A stretch of DNA of 64,000 nucleotides from Adiantum capillus-veneris (taxonomy: Eukaryota; Streptophyta; Polypodiopsida; Polypodiales; Pteridaceae), in the NCBI GenBank assembly GCA_014529385.2, contig CM043950.1, positions 153,566,445 through 153,630,444 of the forward strand, in the 5' to 3' direction. This document shows, one piece after another, positions 11,109 through 21,154 of the stretch (positions are counted from its first letter, which is position 1; each line of letters begins with the position of its first letter). Both the position numbers and the translations under genes were made by a program. Below the pieces are notes generated by a model. That model saw only the letters and a list, made by a program, of their open reading frames with translations. It did not search any database and was not told the DNA's origin.

Positions 11109-13823
11109 ATGAGTAGGAAGAAAAGGTTGGAGAAGATGCAGGGTACCATAGATGAAACCTCGGCAATCATCACTTCTCTTAAAGCTTCCCTACCAATTAT
11201 TCACATAGAAAAATATAAAAGTATGTATTCACTGAGCAGGCCGAAGCGCTGCTACAGCTATGGGACTTGCATGTGGTGGTACAGGCCACAAGGATAGATT
11301 TTGACTCGGCCATAATCAAGTAGGTTCTTGATTCCTTTAATGGCAAGGATGGTAGTGCTGTTGTCAACGGTGTCAAAGTCACGACAACTCTTGACGACAT
11401 TGCATATGCTTTCAAGATGCCTAATGAGCCAAATCCGACCACAGCTTCTGCGGAACAGATAGGCACGGCCCTGAAAGAGGATGAAGTGGCCAAGAAGAAA
11501 CACAAAGCCAGTGGACAAGTTCCAGTAGAGCAAGAGTGGACGTCCCCTTAGTTTATAGGTTTGTTGTTGAGGCTATTAGCCTGAAAAATAACCCTACGTA
11601 TGTGTCAAAAAATTTGTTTTCTATGCTCTTGGAAAAAAGATTAAATGCTAAAGCCAAGATAAATTTGTGTCAGATGTTGTCTCACAATGTGCTCCAGCAG
11701 ACTGCCAAGATGAAATCCCAGAGTGTATTCAAAGCTTGGTATGTCTAGAAGTTTTTATACTGGGCAGCTACGCCAAAAGCTAATGACCAGTACGGATGGC
11801 TTGGAGTCAAAAGCCAATCCTAGAGACTAACAATGTCGAGCTATCTTCAGATGAAGAAGATCCAGGCAATCAGTTGGCCCTAACTGGACAAAAGAGAAAG
11901 GCCACACAGGGAGAAGCCAGCGGTTCAAAGAAACCGAGAATTATGTTTTCCAAAAGCATTGCTTCAGGTAAATTCCTTGCCTATACTAGAAAAACTTCAG
12001 CAAGCCAGACTTCAGCCACAACTAAAGAACAGACTCCAGCACAGACCAGTGCTGGGAAGGGCCAGCAGGAGGAACATACCCCAGAAGATAGCATCACTAG
12101 AAAGGGCCAAAAAGAAAAGACGAGTGCTGAACAGGTGGTGGTTAAAGATAAAGAGAAGGGTCAGTACCTGACAGTTCAGCAAACAGAATTCCTTTTAGTG
12201 AATTAGCCTTGTCCATAGCCAAGAAAGATAAACTGCAACAATTGCAGCATAACCCCCTCAAAGGCCGACTGACATTTCAAACATCTGATTTGGCACACTT
12301 ACCATACATGGCTCCGTAATGGTTTATGAGCTGGTTCAATCTGACCATGCAAATGTAGCTGATGGTTGCTCAATGCTTATCCAATCATCATGGAACACCA
12401 CTGTTAAATCCTTAGACCAAATGATGGATGCATCGGCTCCTAATGAGAAGGTGGTTAAGCTCAAAGAAGAACTGGAAAGCAGGTAGCAGCAGGTTCAAAA
12501 ACTTCAGAAGGATGTGACTGCACAAAGACTCGGGCATACTATTGCTGAGAATCAATCAGTGAGGACAATCAATGATCTGCAAACAAAGTTGTTGAAGATA
12601 GAAATAGAAGTCAATTAGAGGAAGACAAGGCAGCAGCTTTAAGAGACGGTGATCGCTTTCAGACTCTACTCCGAATGAATAGATTTCAAAGAACTAATGA
12701 CAACTCACACTGCGGTAAAGGATTCTCTTATAGAGAGATATGTTTATAATAATCTTGATGATATTCTGAGTCCAGAAGGCAATGTCACTCTGAATATGGA
12801 CAATCTAAAGGCACAAATGGAGACTATGCAGAGTGATCTGCAAGACAAGCTCTGTGAATACAACACGGCCTTAGCAAATGAAGCCATCCTGGATTATATT
12901 GAGAAATAGAATAATCGTGATGAGGATTTTGAGAGGGAATAAGAGAAGGATGAGGAAGGGGAGGACAACCAGGCCAACAAACTAGATGATGAATTTCCTC
13001 CTTCTCCACCTGCAGGCTCTGGAGCGGGTGGATCTGCTGCCACAGGGGACAGTCAGCCCAACAACGACAAGCCAGACCAATAGTTGGGGGACCAGCGGTC
13101 TGATGATCAGCAGCCAAGAAATGGACCAAAAGGTCAACACTGGAAATTCTCTAGTACACGAGTCACAACACCTTGCTGACAGCAAAGGAAAGGCCAAAGT
13201 TGTGACTGAGTCCTTAAAGGGGAATGAGCAGCATTCATTACAACTCATCACACTAGACAAGAGATTAAGACATCAGCATGCTCCTATTACTAGGATGTAT
13301 TTGGAGGATGATGCTCTGATCTCTGATCTGGAACGCTTTCAAATGTTGTATGTTGGAGCCAGAGAAATGATACAGCACTGGAAATCAGCTGCCTTCCATG
13401 ATCAAGAATTGTGCCAATTGCCTGTGCATCCCAGCAGAATCCAGTTGTTGGAAAGGGTACCTAACTGGATGCCGACTTCTGATAATAGGATAGTCAATCC
13501 ACATTGGCAACGACCGTCCACTACAGATTGATACTCCCTAGCCCTTGAATTAGAATTACTTCTTGGAAATAGGCCTACATACAAATGTATGAAGGAAGTC
13601 AGAACTCAGTTGAAAGAAGCTTTACTTCAAATGTGAATTGGCAGAGGAGTTTTAGACCAGAGGGTGCAAGCTATCATTGAAGGCCAGTCTTCTAGCAGCA
13701 AAGGACCTCGAACTCAAATGAAAGTAGGAGAACAGGCGACTGCTCTCCGAAGACTATTTCAGCTTGTCCAAGTTACCAGGAAGATGATGCAGCAGGAGGG
13801 GGAAAACCATACACCGAGTGAAT
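11109..13823 (+). pseudogene. Extra 3' ORF of gypsy element 2, function unknown
   Basis: After the integrase, a long decayed coding region continues on the same strand. Pieces include QAEALLQLWDLHVVVQATRI, then LDDIAYAFKMP, VYRFVVEAISLKNN and FSMLLEKRLNAKAKINLC. Later parts are Gln/Glu/Lys-rich and coiled-coil-like (MDNLKAQMETMQSDLQDKL at 12797-12855) and end with TALRRLFQLVQVTRKMMQQ before a stop near 13822. Stops and shifts are frequent; many are TAG. Extra ORFs after pol occur in some plant gypsy lineages, sometimes called envelope-like. I see no signal peptide or membrane span, so I do not call it an envelope. Confidence 0.55.
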
Positions 13824-14144
13824 AAAACCAAGTGTGGCATTTTTTTGAGCGAAATTAGGGAGAATTATAGCACAAAAAAGCTCTACCATAATGTCAAGTG
13901 CATCCAGTCCAACAAAACGGTCAATCCATAGAAGGTGATCGTTGCAACAATATAAACGCCAAATTGATTAAGTAACACAAGCTATCAAAACAATGTAAGT
14001 ATAATAGGCGCTCATCCTACAATGGCAATTGCACGGAATCCAAAAAAATGGCCAATCCATAGAGGATTGCAAACCTTAGCTCAAGAAGTCAATGCTATGC
14101 TGTCACTCTGGCCCCACACAATCCCTGGAACAACTCTACTTTTG
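13824..14144. other. Junction between gypsy element 2 and the transposase cassette
   Basis: This stretch separates the last stop of the gypsy extra ORF from the 3' end of the minus-strand transposase. It should contain the left end of the inserted element. I looked for a long terminal inverted repeat against 19.54-20.16 kb and saw only a weak match (GTGAATAAAAC against GTGAGTAAAAC inverted), which is not sufficient to set the ends. Confidence 0.4.
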
Positions 14145-14459
14145 TCAGGCTGCCTGATGCACAAACTCATGAGCTGCAGAATCCAAACCAAGCACTCGAA
14201 AATACACAAAGTACATGTGTTTGCATGGCATGTACGTGAGACGCCTGCTGTCTCTTTTTTGGAAATCCTCACAAGTAAATCGAGGAAAGTCTGCAATGGT
14301 CACCGCATAAGTAACCCCCTTCTGAACTGAGCCTGGAGTGCTAACATGAAAAACATGCAATGCATTTGGTACCAATATAACCTCTCTCACTAGATGTGCT
14401 TCCATGCCTTGGCGCAATGCTATCTTGTCATTGAAGTCTTTGGTTAATTTGTCCTCCAC
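14145..14459 (-). pseudogene. SWIM zinc-finger C-terminus of the transposase
   Basis: This frame continues the transposase after a small shift. The SWIM consensus is CxC, a spacer, then CxH. Here the first half reads FTC, with Phe in place of the first Cys, and the second half is PCKHMYFV. SWIM domains in Mutator-like transposases and FAR1-type proteins bind zinc and probably DNA. Loss of one Cys would weaken the zinc site, in line with the decay elsewhere in this gene. Confidence 0.6.
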
Positions 14460-16920
14460 CTTACATGCTTTCCATCTCTAAATCTAGCACGGAAAGAGCT
14501 CGGCTGTGTTCCACATTGCCCACCAAGATGGAGGTTCTGTTGTGCTGTCGTATTATCTCCCTGAAGCACAAATCCATTTTTGTGCAGCATCTCAACCTCC
14601 CATGGAAGCAGACACGTTCCCTCTTCCACAACCCACATCCCTGGAGCTGGGCCAGGAGGTCCAATAATCATCCCATCAATATTCCATGCATGAGTGGTAC
14701 TGACATTGCAAAACCATACAAACCCCTCAATAATTCCTTCTGGTTTGTCACCCACAGCGGGATATTTTCTTCTTCCCCAACAGCAAGGGGCAGGAACACC
14801 ATTTTGCACATTATCTAAATTGCTGTTTATGAACCTACCACAACGTACTTTCTCTCCAGGGAGAACACCAAAACACGTCATTTTTCTGTGAGACTCAATG
14901 CGCCTAATCGCCCAAACAATCCGAGGCACCTTTTTCTCTGGCCAAAGACTAGGAGTAGCGGAAGCATTTTGCTGGCTATGTGGTACATTGTAAATTGGAG
15001 TAGTGACAGTAACAAACTCTGGCCTATGAGAGTCTTCTTCAAGAGTTTTATCGGCGTCAAGAAAGATTGAGCGTGATTTTTGCACACTCTTTTCCCTTAC
15101 TGGAGCTCTATTCATCTCTGGACTTGGTATTTGCATTTCTAAAATTGCTGACTGAGCTACATCAAGAAGTTTTCTATTCAATGTTGATGCTGACTGATTG
15201 CTCATAAATCTGGTTGCCAAGTCTGCCATCATTGGTCCTGTGGATGAATGCATGCCCTTCAAGTAGGCATTGTAGCGCACACTTTGAAGAACTGCTAGTG
15301 GCATATCTGCACAAGTGACTTCATACAGACCAGTGTTATTCTTATAACCAATAGCAGCACGCATACTTGCATGTTTTGCCTCAGAAAGATTTGTTCTAGG
15401 GACAAAAGCACCTGTCTCATCTTGAGCAACAAATCTGTCTCCCCAATGTGACTCTCTAACATCCCACCATGACAACCATGTTTCCAATGCTGGAATCTCA
15501 TCCAAAATAGCATGGCCCATTTTCCAAAACTGTTTGAGTTCATCCTTGCATACTTGTGCTACATGTTCTGAAGGTGCATGTAACCATTTTCGACACAATA
15601 TTTTATGCTCCTCTTGATAAGAGGAACGTACACACTTGACAGTGTGCTTAACCATGCTTTGCTCCCAATGAAAAACACGTGATCTCTCTTTCTTAGGCAT
15701 CTTTTTTTTGGCTCCATCAAAATAGACAGTACAAACTACAATCCAATTTGCATTTGCCTCACCTGCCATAAATCTTAGGCTTATCAAAACCATGATCAAC
15801 TACAACTTATTAAGCATTTTCCAAAACTCTATCTTTGCATGCTTGTTTTCCACAGTAAATTCACATATTGCCAATGTTAATAGCTCTCTTACATATGGGT
15901 CGTAAACATGCGCCGACATAGTAGGCCAGCCATCCACACGATGAACATGATCAAAATGCACCCACATATCTTGCAAATTTCCACCAGGGCACATACGGTT
16001 CACACTGTGGAGGAAGGGATATCTTGATTTTGACTTTGGAGTCAAAATAGACTCCAAGCCAAGAGGTGTAATTCCTTTTTCCCGTTTAGCTGACTCTAAG
16101 GTTCTTTGAACATGCCGCTTGTCTGACAATGGGGTTACGGAATCTAGAAAACAAGAGAACTCTCCATCTGTCATTGGTGAGTCACCACCAACTACTTGAG
16201 AAACAAGCTTGTCCATAATTAGGTCTTCTGTAGTTTTTCTTTCAAGCTGTTTGGCAGTTGTTAGAGTATCAAAGGTAGCTCGATGCATTAAGGCATCATA
16301 TATTGACTGGTCTGCAATTCTGCTCTTCCCCTCTGCAACAGGGTGTTTATGAAAACCTAAATGCAATACACATCTAGTAACTCCAGTCTTTTCAGATGGA
16401 ATACAATAATATATAACTGCAGGGCAAGTGTCAATGCACTCTGGCATTTGACGGCAATGAAAGCATATAAGCTTTCCATTACCAACATCCAAGTGGCCTT
16501 TACTAGGAGCACGTGCTAATTTTCCTTGCCATTGAGACTCATTAAATTGTCTCCTTCCCTGATAGTATGGACATTCTATATTGGAGCATCTCAAATTCCC
16601 TCCACACCGACTAAAACGAACAGTCCCATTGAATATATCATTACTGCAGGTAACATATTCTGTCCAAACATGCCCATCAAATCTATGTTCCATCCCATAC
16701 ATAGCAGAGTTGTCATTTTGAGGAGGAAGTTCATAGGCAACATACCCATCATAATAAGTAGGCATTTCCAAAACCTTGGTGACACTTGTAGCAGATGAGA
16801 GTGCAATATATATAGATTGGTTTGCAGAGGAAGAGAACGAATAACATCAAGTACACTTTTGATGCATGAAGTGCCATCTTCAACATTGATTGGAGAATCT
16901 TTTGAGCCACCATAAGATCT
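14145..16920 (-). pseudogene. MULE-like transposase with SWIM zinc finger, disrupted
   Basis: A large minus-strand gene of at least 850 codons. An acceptor (pyrimidine tract then CAG) precedes the exon starting at 16920 (RSYGGSKDSP); a shift near 16780 leads to the main frame (YYDGYVAYELPPQ). Cys clusters follow (CGGNLRCSNIEC; CFHCRQMPECIDTC), possibly zinc-binding. The core shows HFDHVHRVDGWPTMSAHVYD, WKMLNKL, FMAGEANANWIVV, HWEQSMVKHT and WLSWWDVRESHWGDRF, then TNLSEAKHASMRAAI. The end (14290-14145) is SWIM-like: FTC, then CKHMYFV. The pattern resembles Mutator-like transposases, which cut and paste their element. Breaks are a TAG at 15800-15802 and a shift near 14455. I cannot assign the catalytic triad. 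Confidence 0.68.
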
Positions 16921-17011
16921 GAAACAAGAAGAGAAACAAATAATTGGAGAATTGTACATCAAATATGGGGATCGTGTTGGAAAGGTATGGTTCTTTTGAC
17001 TAGGTTGCATT

Positions 17012-19540
17012 GTTTGTCTTTAAGTGGAGTTTGAAATGGGGCCAAGAGAGTTGGGCGACATTAGAGAAGCTTAATTTAATTGCTCTTCACGATGCAAAAA
17101 TGAAAAATAAGATCTTATGGTTATCGTTGTTGGAGTCTAGCAAGATTACACGAGCGGCTTATGGATTGACTCGAGGTGACCATAGATTTCGTAGGTAGGT
17201 AACACGTTTCTATCTTTAGTTGTTTCTTTTATAATTTATCTTTTTGTAAATTATATCACTTGACTGTTATAGTTGGTTGAAAAGAGAGGGTGCTATACAA
17301 AGAGTGCTTGATGGTGCTGAGATACTTTTGCTTGACTATGTGGATGTGCCGGATGGAATCACAATTCCTCCAGCAGCTACATTGGAGCTCTACTATGGTG
17401 AGATGATAGTAGAGGCTCGTAAATTCATGTTTCCATTAGAGGTGTCTTTGGAGGGCAGAAATAGTGATGTTGAGCTGCAAGCTCTTAAGAAGATCGACTA
17501 CTATCGAATGGCTTCACAAAGACGGCTATATAGGTAGTGGTCACTAAAATGTAACTTTATTTTGTATTTTGTGAGTTTCATTGTGATAATCTAAAAGTTT
17601 GCTATATATTTTTGGTTAGATACTTCTATCATTCGTTGGAGAAACAACACATTCTAGTCATTCCTTTGCTTGCTCGATCATGGGTCCGTGTTGATAGTGA
17701 GGATAGCATGTATCCTCCCACTATGCATCATCGATCACAATGGGAGCTAGATCATTGTCCTTGGTGGATAGACATGGATCAAAATTATGTGTTGGGTCGT
17801 GAAAGAGAGATCCACGATGCATAGAGGACTTCAAATCCCTCTACAGTTGTTGACACATCTGATGCAGATGCAAGGAGGGAGACCATACATGATAATAGAT
17901 CCGTTCATGCATGTGAGTCTCTTTAATGACTTTGTCTATGTTTTGTGAGATATAACACAGTCTTTGTTGAATTTTGTGCATGGCTATTGAGCATCATTAA
18001 TGTATTCTTGACAGATTCACTCCCTAAAGATAAAGGGAAGCAACACGAGACAATCGTTGCGACAGAAATGATAGGTGTGAGGATAAAAGAAAAGGTTAAC
18101 TAATCTTATGAAATGTGTGAGCATGTGCTTTTATTGATCTCTTTGCTATGGCTCACTAATCTCTTCGCTTGGTTGTGTTCCTTGATAGCTTCTCTACCAA
18201 AACATAAGGGGAAGCAATACGAGGTAGAGGAGGAGCTTGACATGAGAGGTGTGTCCATAAATAATATAGTTTGCTTAACTCGCAAAGGATTGCTAATCTT
18301 GTAATTGTTATTTTTATTGCACTATGGTATGAAAATGCACCCATGGTTTGGTGATCTCATTGTTTATAATTGACAGATGCTATTGGCACACAGAGCTTGC
18401 ATCATTCGGTGCGATTTGTTTTCCCTAGAGAGCGGTCTGTTCTACAGGCACCGAGAGATCATAGATGTTTAGCTATATCGGGGGATTATATTACCATTGC
18501 ACGTGAGTTTCGTTCTGGTGTGCAGTCATTGATATGGATGCCCCTACACGAGCATATGGTCAGAGTCCGGTCTATAGATGTTGGTGGATACAGGAGAGAT
18601 GGTAGGCTCGTTCCATGGGCTGCTGATTTTGTGTTTCTTGACTTGCCTTTTGGAGGTGTCCTACATTCTACACCCTCACAACCTCCATGGGATACTTGCA
18701 CTGAGGAGCATGTGAGAGCCGCCATTCATTTGACGCACAGTACATTGTCAGATTCTGGATGGCTTGTACTTGTTTTGGGATCTATCGCAAGTATCAATAT
18801 CTTCTATACTAAGCAAATCTTATTGTTGCTTTATTTGCATTTGTTGAAAATCAGATTTCTATATGGTAGGTGATACTCTTCATTGGATTGAGAAGATGAG
18901 TAGAGCATCTAACATGGTTATTCATCGTCGAGTGATTGTTATTCATCATTAATCTTACGGATTTGTGGATGTGGGTGAAGATCATCAAGAGGTTGATTTT
19001 TTTTTTCTTTTGTGCGTAGTGTATGTAATGATTAAACTATAACATTCTAAGTGTTTGTCATGTTTCTTGTAGTGTGATAGTTCAATGCTATTCTTCATTC
19101 ATATGCAAGGTGCACCACCTCCGGTTTCCCTTGATGAGAGTATGTCATTATTTCATGAAATGGGCATGACTCCTACAAATACCATCATGCGACACTACTT
19201 GCCAGAGTCCGCTTACGTAGTCATGGATTCTAGACTTGCATGGCGAGGATGCATGCAACGTAGCTCTTACTTCATTTCTAGTCTCGTTGAGCTCTTATGT
19301 AGGCCGAAGGGCCTTTGTTTGGAGTTTGGTTGTGGGACTGCTCCTATTCTCAAAGCATGTCTCTCTTCAGGACGTGCTTGTGCAGCATTGGATAGTGATG
19401 ATGCTTTGATCTCAACATATGTGTCATCTCTTCTTCATCCCCAATTCAGAGGGCAAAACAGACATGAGGCCTCAACTTCTGCAGATGTGGTGGATGAGGA
19501 GAATAGATCTCCTGCTGAGAACCCATTTGATCATTTGTGA
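17012..19540 (+). CDS. Eight-exon gene ending in a beta-class-like DNA amino-methyltransferase domain
   Basis: I infer exons 17012-17194, 17273-17533, 17620-17912, 18015-18074, 18189-18248, 18377-18790, 18855-18991 and 19073-19540. All seven introns are GT-AG and all phases agree, giving about 623 residues. The first ATG in exon 1 is internal; the true start is uncertain. The C-terminal half shows FLDLPFGG at 18634-18651 (position of motif IV, D/N/S-PP-Y/F/W), a variable region, then LEFGCGTAPILKAC and GRACAALDSDD (motif I with the S-adenosylmethionine loop) at 19319-19410. Motif IV before motif I is the beta-class order of N4-cytosine or N6-adenine DNA methyltransferases. The second motif-IV residue is Leu, not Pro. 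Two in-frame stops, TAG 17822-17824 and TAA 18950-18952, mark decay or recoding. It lies head-to-head with the transposase. Alternative: another Rossmann methyltransferase. Confidence 0.55.
17273..17912 (+). other. N-terminal region of the methyltransferase-like gene (exons 2-3)
   Basis: Exon 2 carries LLDYVDVPDGITIPPA, GEMIVEARKFMFPLEVSL and DYYRMASQRRLYR. Exon 3 carries YHSLEKQHILVIPLLARSW and HRSQWELDHCPWWIDMD, then a polar tail holding the TAG. I recognise no family. It may be a target- or chromatin-recognition part of the protein. The phase-2 junctions between exons 1-2 and 2-3 both restore sensible codons (FR-S-WL and LY-R-YF). Confidence 0.5.
18015..18248 (+). repeat. Duplicated 60-nt exon pair (exons 4 and 5)
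   Basis: Exon 4 (18015-18074) and exon 5 (18189-18248) are each exactly 60 bases and both have phase-1 ends. They encode SLPKDKGKQHETIVATEMIG and ASLPKHKGKQYEVEEELDMR, sharing SLPK.KGKQ.E. This is a tandem exon duplication with an intact intron between them. Either copy can be skipped without changing frame. Confidence 0.75.
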
Positions 19541-20076
19541 GCATTCCATTTATTTTGGTCATGGACATGTTATTTTTTGAGTGCCTCTCCTTACTTAAAT
19601 TTTGCTTTTTCAAGCTATGTATGCTCATAACAATATTTGACAATAGTTAGGTGGCTATTGATGCGGTTTTAAATGATTTTGCAAAATATTTTTTTGCACT
19701 ATTTAAAGTCCATTTATTTGCTTTGATGTGTTGATTTTTTTCTTAATTGAAGTGCCTTGCTAGTGTACATTGAGGCTGAGGCTAAAAGGATGGTGCGAGA
19801 TCCATGATACAATGTTCAAACCTCCGACAAGCCAAATAAAAGACATGCCTTCATCAATGATGAGTGCGATTCATGCTAAAGTATCATATTTTGTACTTGA
19901 TGAAACCAAATGTTATAATTAATTTGTTGTTCAAAAATGATAACAATGTTCACTAAATTATTGTTAATGACTTGAGAATGGCAACATATAATTCCTTCTC
20001 CTGTGATATCATGATAAGTGATTCATGCAAAAGTATCATGTTTTGTATTTAATTTGACCAAAGTTTTACTCACTGT

Positions 20077-20131
<55 letters not shown>

Positions 20132-20164
20132 TATCGCTCGGTTTTTTGTTCGCTCGATAAACTT
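19541..20164. other. 3' flank of the cassette with a short direct repeat
   Basis: No coding sequence is seen. A unit beginning GATTCATGC and containing AAGTATCAT and TTTTGTA occurs at 19868-19897 and, with small changes, at 20020-20049 in the same orientation. A (TC)25 tract follows at 20079-20128. The right end of the transposon should lie here. Confidence 0.5.
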
Positions 20165-20940
20165 TGCTCGGTGCTTGGTAAAACTCTTGCAGGAGAACCA
20201 AGCCATTCTCAATTTTCAGGATTTTGTGTCTGACTCTCTAGTTCTCCTGTATGCATTACCTACTAAAGAGGCTGAATTGCCCAGATTCTTTCTGGCTTTG
20301 TATCCTCAGCATCCTGAACCAGTGGACCGGCTCACTTACTTTGGTGTCACTAATGACCTTCAGGGATTGTTATGAGAGGGCCACTGTGGAATGGAAAACC
20401 TGGCAGTCACTGATCAATGACGCTCTCAAACTGGATGATGTCATGGAGTTGCAGGGCAAAATGCAAAGGGTCAAACTCTGTATGGGACAATGGAAGATCT
20501 AGCTCCGAGGTTTAATGAAGATCACAAATCAGTTGCTTCAACTAACTATGGAGTTTTCCAAAATCCGTGAAAAGGACATCACTACTAAACCAGGACTGGG
20601 ACCACAATACAGAGAAATGGCTGAGATTCTCTTTGAAGCTAGAATCAAGACGAATCGGCCTCTTCCGTAGGGATGGATCCACACAGCCTCGCATTGTCAT
20701 AAATTGGCTAGAACCTGTCTGACAAAGGGAAAACGCACTATGTATGATCCCGACACCAAAACCTACAATCCTCTCACGCCTTATGAATTTGAGATGTCCA
20801 CTAAAAGGCGAGATCAGCTTGAGCAGGAGTCCATTTATAGACTTATCCATAAGGACAATGCTGGCACTGGGACTTCTGAAGCACCAACACTGAAGACGGG
20901 CAAGAAGGAGTGGATTCAGTGGAAGGATACTAGGTAGTTC
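20165..20940 (+). pseudogene. Decayed retroelement coding fragment, possible continuation of gypsy element 2 extra ORF
   Basis: Frames here read LPTKEAELPRFFLALYPQHP, then WKTWQSLINDALKLDD, LQLTMEFSKIREKDI and YEFEMSTKRRDQLEQESIY. The composition, base use and TAG-type stops resemble the 11.1-13.8 kb extra ORF. The fragment runs up to repeat R copy B at 20998. I infer that it was continuous with 13.8 kb before the 14.1-19.5 kb cassette arrived, but I see no overlap sequence that proves it. Confidence 0.4.
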
Positions 20941-20997
20941 CATCTCAGAATCAAACGGTGCATTTTTCCAGTAAGGCACTGGATCTCCCTGGCTAGG

Positions 20998-21060
20998 CAC
21001 CCAAGGGAATCTATTTACAAATTACGCAAGCCTTACAAAATAGAGAGAGAGAGAGAGAGA
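20998..21060. repeat. Repeat R, copy B, left part
   Basis: CACCCAAGGGAATCTATTTACAAATTACG-type sequence matches 4036-4076 with few changes and leads into a GA run at about 21041. The expected right half (from ATGGCAATGC) is at 25651, beyond the LINE. Confidence 0.75.
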
Positions 21061-21154
21061 GTTCTATTATTGTCCTCGGAGGTCAAATATGACCTATGGG
21101 ACCAAATGAACATGTCACGTGGTGTGAGTGGAGGTCATAAGTGACTCTCAATGC

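Larger units (their letters stand above)
4212..13823 (+). mobile_element. Ty3/gypsy retrotransposon 2, degenerate, with extra 3' ORF
   Basis: The order gag, protease, RT, RNase H, integrase on the plus strand defines Ty3/gypsy. The element carries an additional coding region of about 2.7 kb after the integrase. Many in-frame TAG/TAA codons and several frameshifts break every gene. One stop can be seen arising directly: a 63-bp tandem duplication in gag has TAG at 5663-5665 in one copy and CAG at 5726-5728 in the other. The element appears to be interrupted after 13.8 kb by the transposase and methyltransferase cassette, with possible continuation at 20.2 kb. Confidence 0.85.

Noticed and set aside
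11109-13823. Envelope protein in gypsy element 2
   Set aside because: No signal peptide, membrane span or fusion-like segment is visible in the decayed extra ORF.
14465-15070. Plus-strand frames within the transposase
   Set aside because: Shadows of the minus-strand transposase coding frame.
13838-20080. Possible terminal inverted repeat (GTGAATAAAAC against GTGAGTAAAAC)
   Set aside because: Only about 11 bases with a mismatch; Mutator-like repeats are usually much longer, so this is not sufficient.
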